Origin: Melittangium boletus DSM 14713
GTDB taxonomy: Bacteria > Myxococcota > Myxococcia > Myxococcales > Myxococcaceae
Assembly (NCBI RefSeq): GCF_002305855.1
Contig: NZ_CP022163.1
Location: 5,084,292-5,148,291, forward strand
DNA length: 64,000 nucleotides
Reading direction: 5' to 3'
In this document: piece by piece, positions 1 through 10,447 of the stretch
Layout of the letters: every line of letters begins with the position of its first letter
How positions within the stretch are numbered: the first letter of the stretch is position 1
Position numbers and translations under genes: made by a program
The notes under the pieces: model-generated
Told to the model about the DNA's origin: nothing
What the model saw: the letters and a program-made list of their open reading frames with translations, nothing else
Databases searched by the model: none

Positions 1-40
1 GGGCCGCCCGCGATGGGGTGTTGATATCGGGTGCTGGGAC

Positions 41-652
41 TCAGCGCCGCAGCACGATGTCGCGCGCGAGGCTGTCCCCCGCGCCCACCAGATCGAACGA
101 GGCGCGCACCGGTGTGCCCTCGGCGATTCCCCGCAGCGGCACCTGGCGGCCCTGGCGCAGGCCCCGGCTGCGCTTGTCGATGCGCAGCTCGTAGATGTTG
201 CCCTCGCCATCGCTCACTTCAATGGTGCCCTTGCGCACGCGCTCGACCCGGCCATCCACCGTCCCCGTGGCGATGGTGATGTCCTCGGTCGCCGCGCCCG
301 GCGCGATGTTCGGATTGCCGGCTCGCGCCGCCTCGGCCGTTTCACTCAGCCAGATGCGATCCTCTTCCTCCAGGAGTTTGCGCGATTCCTCTGGCGTTGG
401 CTCCCGCGCGGGCTCCGGGGTTGGTTCGGCACGCTGCTCGGTTCGCTCTTGCTCCGGTGGAGTGGCCACCGCTATCTGCGCTGGGGCCTGTGGTGCGGCG
501 GTTTCCCGCTGCTCGACCGCGACCGTCTCGGTCGGCGTGTACCCGATCACCTTCGCGGGCTCGGTCGGCTCCGTCCTCGACTCGCCCATCCGGCAACCCG
601 TGGCACCCAGGACACAGCCCAATGCCACCCAACCCATCAACCGTCCCCTCAT
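41..652 (-). CDS. Hypothetical lipoprotein with a proline/glutamate-rich spacer
   Basis: A 203-residue protein. The N-terminus has a positive start, a hydrophobic run and a Cys at residue 20 (GATGC), so it is probably exported and lipidated. Residues 25-95 are rich in Pro, Glu and Thr and look like an unstructured spacer. Residues about 125-200 form a compact, beta-rich segment (GTVDGRVERVRKGTIEV, then IYELRID), reminiscent of small periplasmic OB-like domains. I do not recognise a family. The start was chosen at the ATG just before the signal sequence; the open frame runs further upstream but that part overlaps the preceding gene in another frame. Confidence 0.75.
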   Translation of the reverse strand: MRGRLMGWVALGCVLGATGCRMGESRTEPTEPAKVIGYTPTETVAVEQRETAAPQAPAQIAVATPPEQERTEQRAEPTPEPAREPTPEESRKLLEEEDRIWLSETAEAARAGNPNIAPGAATEDITIATGTVDGRVERVRKGTIEVSDGEGNIYELRIDKRSRGLRQGRQVPLRGIAEGTPVRASFDLVGAGDSLARDIVLRR

Positions 653-744
653 GCCTACCCCCCATCCCAGTTGGTCTGGACAGGATGGGTCGGGTCCCGT
701 GGTTTGGCACGTCTCTCCCGCCGGGTCCTCGCCTGCCCGGCCGC

Positions 745-1566
745 TCAGCGTGCGGGAATGGTGAGGGCATGTGTCACGGCCAGGACATGTTCGCGGACGA
801 GCCGCCGGGCTCGCTCCAGCTCCTCCAGCCGGCCGGGCGCATAACCCAGGCACAACACCACCTCGTCCTCGGGCGCCGCCCGCGCGCCCAGGGCCGCGTA
901 GTCCAGGATGCGCGAGACGGGCTCGCCCTCGGAATCGGGTGTGAAGCGGCCGAACACGGCGGCGTGGGTGCCTCTGTCCGGCGCGGTTTCCTTCAAGGCG
1001 AAGAGCTGGCGCATGGCGGCGAGGGCTTCCGGATGCGCGGCGAGGGCTTCCGGATTCACGGGCCCAGCGAGCTCCCATTCGAGCAGCCGCAGACAGCCCC
1101 GGACGAACTCCACGTCGGTGATGACCAGGCCATAGAGGTACCAATCCGCGCACGCCGCCTGGACGAGCCGCGCCTGGGCATCCGTGAGCCAGGTGAAGGA
1201 CGGGCACGTGAAGGTCTCGCACAGCTCGGCGTGGTAGACGCCGCAGTCGCGCAAGTCCTTTCCCCCCGTCACCTTCGGGTGGCCGAGACAGCCCACCCGC
1301 GTGTGCTCCGCGTCGAGGAAGCCCAGCAGCGGACAGACGCGCACCGCGGGGAAGAGGGGCGGGGTGGCCCGGCGCGCCTCCAGCAGTGAGACGGCCGTGG
1401 CGTGCCAGCGATCGGGCTCGGGCGGGAGCGCGCGGAAGGTGTCCGTCTGGGCCGTGAGGCGCTCGGTGAGGCTCGCGCGGGAGTGGTCGCGGAAGTTGTA
1501 GAGGCCACAGCAGGCGCCACACGAGGCGCCCCGGCCCGGCTGGCACAGATGGATGGAAACGGTCAC
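745..1566 (-). CDS. YkgJ-like CxxCC-motif protein (putative metal-binding)
   Basis: A 273-residue protein whose N-terminus carries C8, C16, C19 and C20 (the CGACC motif), the pattern of the YkgJ zinc/iron-chelating family. More cysteines follow in the middle (CPLLGF, GCLGHP, DCGVYH, LCETFTC), so a metal or Fe-S site is likely. Its substrate is unknown. It begins 1 base after the stop of the acyl-CoA dehydrogenase gene, so the two are probably co-transcribed. A small tandem duplication gives [13 protein letters not shown] near the middle. The family assignment rests only on the CxxCC pattern. Confidence 0.7.
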   Translation of the reverse strand: MTVSIHLCQPGRGASCGACCGLYNFRDHSRASLTERLTAQTDTFRALPPEPDRWHATAVSLLEARRATPPLFPAVRVCPLLGFLDAEHTRVGCLGHPKVTGGKDLRDCGVYHAELCETFTCPSFTWLTDAQARLVQAACADWYLYGLVITDVEFVRGCLRLLEWELAGPVNPEALAAHPEALAAMRQLFALKETAPDRGTHAAVFGRFTPDSEGEPVSRILDYAALGARAAPEDEVVLCLGYAPGRLEELERARRLVREHVLAVTHALTIPAR

Positions 1567-1567
1567 G

Positions 1568-3388
1568 TCAGAACCATCCGGGCTTCATCCGTGTGTACGA
1601 GTCCTCGCCCGTGCGGCACAGCGTCACCAGCAGGCCGACCCGGGGCAGCTCCGTGTGCAGCCAGTATTGCGCCGCCGCGAGCTTGCCCTCGTAGAAGTCC
1701 CGTCCTTCCTGTCCTTCGAGTCCCCGGGACAGCCCCTCGCGCGCCGCCGCCGCCTGCGCGAGCCATCGCCACGCCACCGCCAGCACGGAGAACAGCTCCA
1801 TGTAGTCCGCGCTGTGGCGCAGCATCCGCTCCACGTCGCCCGCCATGCCCGCCGCCCCCAGCTCCAGCGTCAGCTCCATCACGTCGCGCGTCGCTTTCTC
1901 CAATGCCTCGCCCCACGCCGGATCCACGCCCGCCTGGCGTGCCCGCTCCACCGTGGCGTCCACCTCCTCGCCGAACGCGCGCAGGGCCGCGCCTCCCGCC
2001 GCCACCACCTTGCGCCCGAGCAGATCCAACCCCTGGATGCCCGTGGTGCCCTCGTGGATGCTGTTGAGCTTCTGGTCGCGCAGCCAGGCCTCGGGCAGGT
2101 ACTCCGTCGAATAGCCGTAGCCGCCGTGCACCTGCACCGCCAGGGTGTTGGCCTCGAAGCCCTTCTCCGCGGGGAATGTCTTGGCCAGGGGCGTGAGCAG
2201 GTCCACCAGCAGGCCCGCGCGCTCACGCTCCTCGGGCGTCGCACCGTGGGCCGCCACGTCCGCGTACCACGCCGCCGCCGCGAGCAACGACAGGCCTCCC
2301 TCCACGATGGTCTTCTGGCGCAGGAGCATCCGCCGCACGTCCGCGTGCTCGACGATGGGGCGCTGGGGCCGCGCGGCGTCCTTCTCCCACGCGAGCCGCC
2401 CCTGGGGCCGGTTGCACGCGTAGGCCAGCGCCTCCTGGTAGGCTACCGACGCCGTCGCCACGCCGTTGAGACCCACCATGATGCGCGCCTCGTTCATCAT
2501 CTGGAACATGTGCGTGAGGCCCTTGCCCTCCTGGCCCACCAGCCAGCCGTGACAGTCCCCGCCCTCGCCGTAGTTGAGCGCCAGGCTGGGAATGCCCTTC
2601 CAGCCAATCTTGTGGATGGCGCCCGTCACCCGCACGTCGTTGTCCACGAGCCGCCCGCCCTCGAGCCGGCGCGCGGGGATGGCGAAGAGAGACAGGCCGC
2701 GCGTGCCCGGGGGCGCTCCGTCGACGCGCGCGAGCGTGAGGTGCACCACGTTCTGGGTGAAGTCCTGGTCTCCTCCGCTGATGAAGATCTTCGAGCCGCT
2801 GATGCGGTAGCTGCCGTGCTCGGCGGGAGTGGCCCGTGTGCGCACGTCCGCGAGGCTGCTGCCCGCCTGCGGCTCGGTGAGCGCCATGGTGCCCGTCCAC
2901 TCGCCCGAGTACATGGGCGCCATGAGCGTGTCCTTGAGCCAGGGCGTCCCGAAGGCCTCGATGAGGTGTGCCGCGCCCGCGGTGAGACCGATGAACGCGT
3001 ACGCGCTGAGGTTGGCCGCCATCAGGTAGGCCGAGGCGAGCGAGTACACCGTGAGGGGCAATTGCTGGCCGCCCACCTCGACTGGACGCGTGGCGGAGAG
3101 CAGCCCGAGTTCCACCAGTTGGGGATAGAGCGCGCGCATCAGCGGGTGCGTGTGGACGCGGCCATCCCGGAAGGAGGGCGGCTCGGCGTCCATGAGCCGG
3201 TAGGTGGGCGCGAGCACATCCCGCGCGAAGCGGCGCGTGCTGTCCAGGAAGAGGGTGAACGTCTCGCGCGAGTGGTCCGCGAAGGCGGGCAGCCGGCAAA
3301 GGGACTCCGTGTCCAGCACCTCGTGGAGTTGGAAGTCCACGTCACGATCGGAGAGCAGGGGATTGGAGGCGGGCGCGGTCATGGGCAT
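1568..3388 (-). CDS. Acyl-CoA dehydrogenase, long (FadE5/AcdA-like) form
   Basis: A 606-residue FAD-dependent acyl-CoA dehydrogenase, which would introduce the alpha-beta double bond into acyl-CoA in fatty-acid breakdown. The sequence shows the family path: [15 protein letters not shown] in the FAD/substrate region, then [12 protein letters not shown], then the C-terminal helical domain with [20 protein letters not shown] and the catalytic-Glu segment [10 protein letters not shown]. At about 600 residues it exceeds the roughly 380 of classical enzymes; the extra C-terminal part matches the FadE5-type extension. Two in-frame ATGs (3388 and 3382) could start it. It precedes the CxxCC gene by 1 base. 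Confidence 0.93.
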   Translation of the reverse strand: MPMTAPASNPLLSDRDVDFQLHEVLDTESLCRLPAFADHSRETFTLFLDSTRRFARDVLAPTYRLMDAEPPSFRDGRVHTHPLMRALYPQLVELGLLSATRPVEVGGQQLPLTVYSLASAYLMAANLSAYAFIGLTAGAAHLIEAFGTPWLKDTLMAPMYSGEWTGTMALTEPQAGSSLADVRTRATPAEHGSYRISGSKIFISGGDQDFTQNVVHLTLARVDGAPPGTRGLSLFAIPARRLEGGRLVDNDVRVTGAIHKIGWKGIPSLALNYGEGGDCHGWLVGQEGKGLTHMFQMMNEARIMVGLNGVATASVAYQEALAYACNRPQGRLAWEKDAARPQRPIVEHADVRRMLLRQKTIVEGGLSLLAAAAWYADVAAHGATPEERERAGLLVDLLTPLAKTFPAEKGFEANTLAVQVHGGYGYSTEYLPEAWLRDQKLNSIHEGTTGIQGLDLLGRKVVAAGGAALRAFGEEVDATVERARQAGVDPAWGEALEKATRDVMELTLELGAAGMAGDVERMLRHSADYMELFSVLAVAWRWLAQAAAAREGLSRGLEGQEGRDFYEGKLAAAQYWLHTELPRVGLLVTLCRTGEDSYTRMKPGWF

Positions 3389-3398
3389 GAAGTCTATC

Positions 3399-5417
3399 TC
3401 ACCAGCGGTGGGCGAGCCCCACGCCCGCGTAGAGCGTGAGCGGTGAGGCGGGCTCGAAGTAGCGTCCCCGGGCGGCGTTCACCCGCACGTTGTCAATGAA
3501 GGGCGCCGAGAAGAGGTTCTGGAATCCCAGGAAGGGGCTCACCTCGAACGCGCCCAAGGGGAAGCGGTGTCCGAGCCTCGCGTTCACCACCCAGGCGAGT
3601 GGCACGCGCACCGTGTTCGCGTCATCCGCGTACAGGCCTCCCGCGCTGTAGACCTCCACCGCCGCCAGGGGGCCACTCGGGTGTTGGTACACCACGTCCG
3701 CGCTCGCCTGGTGGGTGGGGATGCCCGGCACCTTCTTGCCTCGGAGCGCGCCGTCCTCGAGCGTGGCCCGCAGCGCGTTGTAGGCCGCCCGCATCCGCAG
3801 GCGCTCCGTCACCCGGGCCTCCAGGGCCACCTCCGCGCCCAGGTGTCGCGAGCGCGCCGTGTTGCGGTAGTAGGCGCGCGTGCTCTCGTCCTCGAAGCGC
3901 ACCAGCCCATCCCGGAGCCACACCGAGAACAGCGCCACGTCATAGCGCAGCCAGCCGCCCAGCAGGCCCCGCGCTCCGAACTCCACTCCGTTCGAGCGCT
4001 GGGGCCGCAGCTCGCGCGACAGCCCGCCTCCCGCGCCCGGGGGCAGCGCCAGCTCCGTCGTCGTGGGGGCCTCGAAGGACTGGGTGAAGCTCGCGAAGAG
4101 CGACACCCGCTGCTCCGGCGCCCAGATGAGCCCCAGCCGCCCCGTGGGTTGCTGGAAGGTGCGCGTCCCCGTGCCGTCCCCGTCCTCCTTCAGGAAGTCC
4201 TCCACCGCGTAGCGCGACACGTCGTAGCGCGCTCCCGCCACCACCGTCAGGTGCTCGCGTGGCTCCCACTCCTCCTGCGCGAAGAGCCCCAGCCCCGCCA
4301 CGTCCTCGCGCTGGTCCAACTGCCGCGTGGCGCCGGGCCGCCCCTCCACATTGTCGAAGTTCTTCCGCAGGTCCGATTGGGATTGCGCCTCGGCCCCGAG
4401 CGTCAGCCGGTTGCGCCGCCCAAGCAGGGGCGCGCGATTCGTATAGCGCGCCGACACACCGTCGAAGGTCCGGTCGAACGCCACCACCACCCCGGGCAGG
4501 GCGTTCTGGAAGCGTCGCAGCGACAGGAAGCCCCGCGCCTCCACCTCGTGCGCCTCACCCAGTCGCTGGCGATAGGTCAGCCCCAGCCGGCCCTGCCGCA
4601 CGGCCTCTCCCGCCCGGGCGCTCAGGTTGAGTGGCGCCGCCCGCCGGGGATCCGCCTCCACCTCCTCGCGCGTCAGGGCTCCGGGGTCCTCCGCCTCCGG
4701 CGCGTCCACCAGTGACAGCACCGCCGTCCATTCCGCGCGCTCACTCGGCGTCCAGCCCACCTTGCCGTTGAACTGCACCTGCCGCGTGGCCGATTGAGGC
4801 CTCCAGCCCGTCCGCTCCAGCCGGGATGCTCCCACCAGCCAGCGCACGGGGCCGCTCGTGCCCCCGCCCTTCACGTTCAGCTTCCACAGGCCGAAGTCCC
4901 CATTCACCGTGCGAGCCTCCACGAAGGGCCGCTCGGGACCATCCTCCGTGGTGAGGCTCACCACCCCGCCCGCCGCGTTGCCATACAGCGAGGAGGCGAG
5001 CCCCCGAAGCACCTCGATGCGCGACACCATCGCCAGATCCAGGCTGTCCACGTTCGTCTGCCCGTCCGGCAGGGTCTCCGGGAAGCCATCCACCACCACC
5101 GTGACCCCCCGGATGCCAAACGCCGAGCGAGCCCCGAATCCCCTCAAGGAGAGTCTGAGGTCCTGGGAGGCGTTGTCGCGGCTCTGGACCACCAGCCCCG
5201 GCACACCCACCAGCGATTCATAGAGGCCCAGCGTGGGACGGGCGTCCTGGATGTCTCCCCGCTCCACGACGCTCACCGCCGCCGGGGTGCGGGTCAGGGG
5301 CGTGGGCACCCGGGGCGCCACCACCAGGGTCTCCCCCGTACCGGGTGAGGAGTTATCGGGGAGGGGCGTCTGTGCCAGGCCGAGGGCCAGGAGCGCGCCA
5401 GGCAGGAGCCAGGACAT
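3399..5417 (-). CDS. TonB-dependent outer-membrane receptor
   Basis: A 672-residue outer-membrane receptor. It has a signal peptide ([16 protein letters not shown]), a TonB-box-like ETLVVAPR, and a plug domain ([48 protein letters not shown]). A barrel of repeated amphipathic strands follows and ends in a terminal aromatic residue. Such receptors take up ferric siderophores or other scarce nutrients with TonB energy; the ligand cannot be read here. The ATG at 5417 was chosen because it opens the signal peptide. The gene is divergent from the sensor kinase at 5605, with 187 bases between them in which I see no clear Fur-type box. It lies 10 bases upstream of the acyl-CoA dehydrogenase gene. 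Confidence 0.93.
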   Translation of the reverse strand: MSWLLPGALLALGLAQTPLPDNSSPGTGETLVVAPRVPTPLTRTPAAVSVVERGDIQDARPTLGLYESLVGVPGLVVQSRDNASQDLRLSLRGFGARSAFGIRGVTVVVDGFPETLPDGQTNVDSLDLAMVSRIEVLRGLASSLYGNAAGGVVSLTTEDGPERPFVEARTVNGDFGLWKLNVKGGGTSGPVRWLVGASRLERTGWRPQSATRQVQFNGKVGWTPSERAEWTAVLSLVDAPEAEDPGALTREEVEADPRRAAPLNLSARAGEAVRQGRLGLTYRQRLGEAHEVEARGFLSLRRFQNALPGVVVAFDRTFDGVSARYTNRAPLLGRRNRLTLGAEAQSQSDLRKNFDNVEGRPGATRQLDQREDVAGLGLFAQEEWEPREHLTVVAGARYDVSRYAVEDFLKEDGDGTGTRTFQQPTGRLGLIWAPEQRVSLFASFTQSFEAPTTTELALPPGAGGGLSRELRPQRSNGVEFGARGLLGGWLRYDVALFSVWLRDGLVRFEDESTRAYYRNTARSRHLGAEVALEARVTERLRMRAAYNALRATLEDGALRGKKVPGIPTHQASADVVYQHPSGPLAAVEVYSAGGLYADDANTVRVPLAWVVNARLGHRFPLGAFEVSPFLGFQNLFSAPFIDNVRVNAARGRYFEPASPLTLYAGVGLAHRW

Positions 5418-5604
5418 CCGGGGAACCTTTCCGCTTCGAGGGAAAGGGCCCTCTCTGCCCGCTCCCAGGGCTTCCCGCCACTGCTCCGGACCGCCACTCG
5501 CTTCCGACGGGTCGCAACTGTCGGTTGGTCGAAACCGGAGCTGGGTCCACCGGGACACGTGTCTTGGGAGCCCGGGGGATTGGTAACGTCGTCTTCCCGC
5601 CTCC

Positions 5605-8600
5605 ATGAACTCCACCGCGCCCCACGCCCCGGACGTCCACTCCTCGTTGGTCCACGCCTCAAGCGGCCCCGATGCCGAGGTCACCTTCCGGCAGTTCGCC
5701 GAGACCATTCCCCAGCTCGTCTGGACGACCCGGCCCGATGGCCACCACGACTATTTCAACCAGCGTTGGTACGACTACACCGGTAAGGCGCTGGGCTCGA
5801 CGCTCGGGGCGAATTGGTGTCTGCCCTTCCATCCGGACGACGTGCCCGAGGCGACCCGGCGCTGGCAGCACTCGCTGCGCACCGGAGAGGCCTACGAGGT
5901 GGAGTACCGCTGTCAGCGCCATGATGGCGTCTACCGCTGGTTCCTCGGGCGGGCCCAGCCCGTGCGCGATGCCGAGGGCCGCATCGTCAAGTGGTTCGGA
6001 ACCTGTACGGACATCGATGATCAGAAGCGCGCCGCGGAGGCCCTGCGCTTCCTCTCCGAGGCGAGCACGCTGCTGACGTCCTCGCTGGATTACGAGACGA
6101 CGCTCAAGGCGCTCACCGAGCTGGCCGTGCCCCGGCTCGCGGACTGGTGCTCGCTGGAGATGGTGGACGAGGACGGGAAGTTGCGCCTGCTCGGGGTGGC
6201 GCACGTGGCTCCAGCGAAGGTGGAGCTCGCCTGGGAGTTGCGCTGGCGCTATCCGCCCAGCCCCAAGTCTTCCTCGGGCATGTACCAGGTCCTGCGCACC
6301 GGCCGCCCGGAGCTCGTCGCGGAGATTCCCGACGAGAGGCTGGTGAAGGCGGCGCAGGACGCGGAGCATCTGCGCATCATCCGGGAGCTGGGTCTGCGCT
6401 CCTTCATCCTGGTGCCCCTCATCGCGCGGGGCCGTACCCTGGGCGTGCTCCAGCTCGTCACCGCCGAGTCCGGCCGGCTCTTCACTCCCGAGGACATGTC
6501 GCTCGTCGAGCAGATCGCCGCCCGCGCCGCGCTGGCCGTGGACAACGCGCGGCTGTACCGCGAGGCCCAGGAGGCCCTGCGGCGCAAGGAGGAGGAGCAG
6601 CGGGTCTCGGAGACGCTCCATCGCGTGGGCATGTCCCTGGCGTCGGAGTTGGATCCCGCGCGGCTCGCCCAGATCCTCACCGACGCGGCGGTGTCCCTCA
6701 CGGGGGCCTCGTTCGGCGCCTTCTTCGAGAACCGCTCGGACGAGCGCGGCGAGCCCCAGCGGCTGTTCACCTTCGCGGGCGCGTCGAAGGACCGGTTCGC
6801 CAGCCTGCCCCTGCCGCGGGTCACCGCCCTCTTCGAGAGCACCCTCCGGGGCGAGGGCACCGTGCTCCTGGACGACGTGACGCGCCATCCGAGCCATGGC
6901 AAGAGCGCCCCGCACTTCGGTGCGCCCGCGGGCCACCCGCTCGTGCGCAGCTACCTGGCGGTGCCCGTGAAGAGCCGGTCGGGCGAGGTGCTGGGGGGGT
7001 TGTTCTTCGGCCATCCCGAGCCGGGGCTCTTCAAACCCAGTCACGCCCAGCTCGCCGAGGGCATCGCCGCGCAGGCCTCCGTGGCGATGGACAACGCCCG
7101 GCTCTACCAGCAGCGGGCCCAGGCGGAGGAGCGCTTCCGCTCGCTCGTCAACGCGTCCTCCCAGGCGGTGTGGGCCACGGGAGCGGACGGCATGGTGCGC
7201 GAGGACTCGCCTTCCTGGCGTGAGTTCACCGGTCAGACGTACGAGGAGTTCCGGGGCTTCGGCTGGCTGTCGGTCGTCCACCCGGAGGATCAGGAGCGGG
7301 TGCGGAGGGGTTGGGAGGCGGGGCGGGCGCTCAAGAAGCCCTATGAGGTGGAGCTGCGGGTGCGCCGCGCGGATGGCTCCTACGCCGCCACGCTCGCCCG
7401 CGCCGTTCCCCTGCGCGGAGCCAAGGGCGAGGTGCGCGAGTGGATCGGCACCAGCCTGGATGTCACCGCCCAGCGCCAGGCCGAGGAGGCCGCGCGCCGG
7501 CTCGAGAGCGAGCAGCGCACCCGTCAGCTCAACGCCCTGCGTGTCCGGGTGAGCGAGGTGCTCGCGCGTGAGAGCACCCCCGCGCGGATGATGCAGGAGT
7601 GCGCGGAGGTGATGACGCGCTGCCTGCCGACCTTGCCCCTGGTGCAGATCTGGTCGTGGGACGGAGAGGCCCGGCAGCTGGTCAGGGAAGGCCATGCCGG
7701 CATCCAGATTCCCACGGCCATCCAGGCCGAGCGCCTGTCCCTGGGCGAGGGCTTCGCCGGCTCGGTGGGCCAGACGCGTCAGCCCCTGCTCATCAACGAC
7801 GCGCAGCAACACCCCGGCGTGCGCTCGCGCGAGTGGATGCAGTTGCAGGGGCTGGTGTCCTTCCTGGGCGTTCCGTTGATGGTGCGCGGCCAGCTCGTGG
7901 GCGTGTTTGGTGTCTTCGGCGTGCAGCCCCTGGAGGAGGAAACGCTCAGCACGCTGGCCACGGTGGCCGAGGCGCTCGCCCAGGGCGTCGAGCGCCGCCG
8001 CGCCGAGCTGGCCCTGCAGGCGCACGTCACGGAGCTGGCGCGCTCCAACGAGGAGTTGCAGCAGTTCGCCTACGTGGCCTCGCATGATCTGCAGGAGCCC
8101 CTGCGCATGGTGGCCAGCTATACGCAGTTGCTCGCGCGGCGTTACAAGGGCCGGCTGGATTCGGACGCGGACGAGTTCATCGGCTTCGCGGTGGATGGCG
8201 TCAACCGCATGCAGCGGCTCATCCAGGATCTGCTGGCCTACTCGCGCGTGGGCACCCGGGGTCACGAGTTCAAGGCGATCGACTCGCGCCAGGCGTTGGA
8301 GCGGGCCTTGGACAATCTCAAGGCGCTGAGGGACGAGACGGGGGCCACGGTCATCCAGGGCGGCTTGCCCCCGGTGATGGCCGACGAGACCCAGCTCATC
8401 CAGCTCTTCCAGAACCTGGTGGGCAACGCGATCAAGTTCCGGGGAGAGGCGCAGAGCCGCGTGCTGGTGGAGGCCGAGCGCCAGGGCGACATGTGGCGCT
8501 TCACCGTGGAGGACAACGGCATTGGCATCGAGCCGCAGTACTTCGAGCGAATCTTCGTCATCTTCCAGCGGTTGCACAACAAGGAGGACTACCCGGGCAC

Positions 8601-8733
8601 GGGTATTGGCCTGGCCATCTGCAAGAAGATCGTCGAGCGGCACGGGGGCCGGATCGGCCTGGACTCACAACCCGGCCAGGGCACGACGTTCTGGTTTACC
8701 CTGCCCGCCGTTCCCTCCCCGGTGAAGGCCTGA
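5605..8733 (+). CDS. Multi-sensor histidine kinase (PAS-GAF-GAF-PAS-GAF-HisKA-HATPase)
   Basis: A 1042-residue soluble kinase. By pattern the domains are PAS/PAC (about 28-140), GAF (147-320), GAF (332-502), PAS/PAC (505-625), GAF (642-795), a dimerisation domain with the phospho-acceptor His827 in ASHDLQEPLRMV, and an ATPase domain with an N-box around N937/N941, DNGIG and GTGIGLAICKKIVERHGG. The dimerisation helix is of the phytochrome/Cph1 subclass, but there is no PHY domain and I see no bilin-attachment cue, so light sensing is not supported. The start lacks an evident Shine-Dalgarno. It is followed after 3 bases by an Rcp1-like regulator. Confidence 0.95.
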   Translation: MNSTAPHAPDVHSSLVHASSGPDAEVTFRQFAETIPQLVWTTRPDGHHDYFNQRWYDYTGKALGSTLGANWCLPFHPDDVPEATRRWQHSLRTGEAYEVEYRCQRHDGVYRWFLGRAQPVRDAEGRIVKWFGTCTDIDDQKRAAEALRFLSEASTLLTSSLDYETTLKALTELAVPRLADWCSLEMVDEDGKLRLLGVAHVAPAKVELAWELRWRYPPSPKSSSGMYQVLRTGRPELVAEIPDERLVKAAQDAEHLRIIRELGLRSFILVPLIARGRTLGVLQLVTAESGRLFTPEDMSLVEQIAARAALAVDNARLYREAQEALRRKEEEQRVSETLHRVGMSLASELDPARLAQILTDAAVSLTGASFGAFFENRSDERGEPQRLFTFAGASKDRFASLPLPRVTALFESTLRGEGTVLLDDVTRHPSHGKSAPHFGAPAGHPLVRSYLAVPVKSRSGEVLGGLFFGHPEPGLFKPSHAQLAEGIAAQASVAMDNARLYQQRAQAEERFRSLVNASSQAVWATGADGMVREDSPSWREFTGQTYEEFRGFGWLSVVHPEDQERVRRGWEAGRALKKPYEVELRVRRADGSYAATLARAVPLRGAKGEVREWIGTSLDVTAQRQAEEAARRLESEQRTRQLNALRVRVSEVLARESTPARMMQECAEVMTRCLPTLPLVQIWSWDGEARQLVREGHAGIQIPTAIQAERLSLGEGFAGSVGQTRQPLLINDAQQHPGVRSREWMQLQGLVSFLGVPLMVRGQLVGVFGVFGVQPLEEETLSTLATVAEALAQGVERRRAELALQAHVTELARSNEELQQFAYVASHDLQEPLRMVASYTQLLARRYKGRLDSDADEFIGFAVDGVNRMQRLIQDLLAYSRVGTRGHEFKAIDSRQALERALDNLKALRDETGATVIQGGLPPVMADETQLIQLFQNLVGNAIKFRGEAQSRVLVEAERQGDMWRFTVEDNGIGIEPQYFERIFVIFQRLHNKEDYPGTGIGLAICKKIVERHGGRIGLDSQPGQGTTFWFTLPAVPSPVKA

Positions 8734-8736
8734 CCC

Positions 8737-9186
8737 ATGCGTGACGAGACTTCTGGACGGCCCATCGAGATCCTCCTGGTGGAGGACAACCCCGGCGACG
8801 TGCGCTTGACCATCGAGGCCCTCAAGGAGGGCAAGGTGCGCAACCACCTGTCCATTGCCCGTGACGGCGTGGAGGCGCTCGCCTTCCTGCGCCGTGAGGG
8901 TCCTCACGCGAACGCCTCACGGCCGGACCTCATCCTGTTGGACCTGAACCTGCCCAGGAAGGACGGCCGCGAGGTGCTGGCCGAAATCAAGGAGGACTCG
9001 CTCCTGCGCCGCATCCCCGTGGTGGTGCTCACCACGTCCAAGGCGGAGGAGGACATCCTGCGCACCTATGATCTGCACGCCAATTGCTACATCACCAAGC
9101 CCGTGGATCTGGAGCAGTTCATCTCCGTGGTGAAATCCATCGACGACTTCTGGCTGTCCGTGGTGCGGCTGCCCACGAACGAGTGA
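8737..9186 (+). CDS. Single-domain response regulator, Rcp1-like
   Basis: A 149-residue receiver domain with no output domain. It has the acidic pocket E16/D17 (LLVEDNPGD), the phospho-acceptor D69 (LILLDLNLP), conserved T99/T100 and K121 ([12 protein letters not shown]). The long beta4-alpha4 region and the C-terminal helix ([16 protein letters not shown]) match regulators of the Rcp1 class, which pair with phytochrome-type kinases. Its position 3 bases after such a kinase makes it the likely phosphorylation partner. It probably relays by protein contact, perhaps to the downstream hybrid kinase. Confidence 0.95.
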   Translation: MRDETSGRPIEILLVEDNPGDVRLTIEALKEGKVRNHLSIARDGVEALAFLRREGPHANASRPDLILLDLNLPRKDGREVLAEIKEDSLLRRIPVVVLTTSKAEEDILRTYDLHANCYITKPVDLEQFISVVKSIDDFWLSVVRLPTNE

Positions 9187-9194
9187 GAGGGGCC

Positions 9195-10325
9195 ATGAGG
9201 GTGGATGAGGCACGCGCGCTGCGGCTGCTCCTGGTGGAGGACAATCCCGGGGACGCCCGGCTCCTGCGGGAAGAGCTCAAGGACGTGACGCGAGTCCGGT
9301 TCGACGTGCTCCACGTGACGCGCCTGGCGGAGGCCGTGGAGGCGGCGCGGGAGCCGGGCCTGGACGTGGTGCTATTGGATCTGTCGCTGCCGGATGGGCA
9401 CGGGCTGTCCAACATCGAGCGGCTGTCTCAGGTGGCGCCCACGCTGCCCGTGGTGGTGCTCACGGGTACGGACGACGAGCAGCTCGCCATGCGCGCGGTG
9501 TACGCGGGCGCGCAGGACTATCTGGTGAAGGGGCAGGTGACGGGTCCGCTCCTGGTGCGCGCGCTGCGCTACGCCATCGAGCGCAAGCGGGCCGAGGAGA
9601 GTCTCAAGCGCGAGGAGGCCGCCCGTCGGACGGCGGTGTTCCGCGAGCAGTTCCTGGGCATCCTCGGCCATGATTTGCGCAACCCCTTGCAGGCCATCTC
9701 CGGCAACGCCGCGCTGCTCATGCGCTACGGCGGCCTGTCCGAGCCCCAGCGCAAGGCCGTCCACCGCATCGCGCACTCCTCGGACCGGATGGCGAAGATG
9801 ATCAACGACCTGCTCGACTTCACGCGCACGCGGCTGGGAGGCGGGTACTCGTTGCAGCGCACGCGGACGAACGTGCACGACGTGTTGCGCCAGGTGGTGG
9901 AGGAGCTGGAGGTGGCGCACCCCCAGCGGCGCTTCGAGTTGAGCGTGGAGGGCAATGGCTGGGGCGAATGGGACGCGGGCCGCATCGCCCAGGCCGCCAG
10001 CAACCTGGTGGGCAACGCGGTGCAGTACTCCCCCGAGGACAGCCCGGTGCGAGTGGTGGCGCGAGACGAGGGCGAGGGCGTCCGGGTGGAGGTGCACAAC
10101 GGCGGCGATCCCATCCCTCCCGAGCGCATGTCGCACATCTTCGACCCCTTCGTGCGGGGCGGCGGCGAGGTCCGGGCGCGCTCGGGGTTGGGGCTCGGAC
10201 TCTACATCACCCACGAAATCGTGAAGGCCCACGAGGGCGTGCTCCAGGTGCGATCCACCGCCGTGGATGGCACCTGCTTCTGGTGGCACCTGCCGCGTCG
10301 GGCCCCCGCGCCCACGAAGTCCTGA
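9195..10325 (+). CDS. Receiver-histidine kinase hybrid
   Basis: A 376-residue protein with an N-terminal receiver (E15/D16, phospho-acceptor D62 in VLLDLSLPDGHG, K112) linked by a short coiled segment to a histidine kinase. The kinase has H159 in LGHDLRNPLQAISG, an N-box SNLVGNAVQYS, and G-box GLGLGLYITHEIVKAH. This order (receiver then kinase) suggests its activity is set by an incoming phosphoryl group. The ATG at 9195 follows GAGAGGGGCC and lies 8 bases after the regulator stop, so the three genes form one operon. Confidence 0.93.
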   Translation: MRVDEARALRLLLVEDNPGDARLLREELKDVTRVRFDVLHVTRLAEAVEAAREPGLDVVLLDLSLPDGHGLSNIERLSQVAPTLPVVVLTGTDDEQLAMRAVYAGAQDYLVKGQVTGPLLVRALRYAIERKRAEESLKREEAARRTAVFREQFLGILGHDLRNPLQAISGNAALLMRYGGLSEPQRKAVHRIAHSSDRMAKMINDLLDFTRTRLGGGYSLQRTRTNVHDVLRQVVEELEVAHPQRRFELSVEGNGWGEWDAGRIAQAASNLVGNAVQYSPEDSPVRVVARDEGEGVRVEVHNGGDPIPPERMSHIFDPFVRGGGEVRARSGLGLGLYITHEIVKAHEGVLQVRSTAVDGTCFWWHLPRRAPAPTKS

Positions 10326-10433
10326 GCCGGCCTTCGTGCCTTCCTGGGGGGCGAGCGGGCATCCCGAAGCGTGGAATGCGTGGCCGGGGAGGGTGCTGGG
10401 CGAAGGGGGGAGGGAGGCCTACCTTCCTTATAA

Positions 10434-10440
10434 AAGGAGG
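10434..10440 (+). promoter_or_regulatory. Strong Shine-Dalgarno of the 52-residue membrane protein
   Basis: AAGGAGG, a full match to the anti-Shine-Dalgarno core, sits 7 bases before the ATG at 10448 and follows TTATAAA. It decides the start of the small gene. Few starts in this window have so complete a site. Confidence 0.8.
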
Positions 10441-10447
10441 TCTCTCC

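Noticed and set aside
1009..1065. Short tandem repeat as a regulatory or mobile element
   Set aside because: It is an in-frame duplication of PEALAA codons within the CxxCC gene, not a separate feature.
1553..3439. Plus-strand open frame opposite the acyl-CoA dehydrogenase
   Set aside because: Arg/His-rich shadow with no recognisable domain; the dehydrogenase frame has every family motif.
5659..8643. Long minus-strand open frame opposite the sensor kinase
   Set aside because: The plus strand shows a complete PAS-GAF-HisKA-HATPase protein; the reverse frame has no family pattern.
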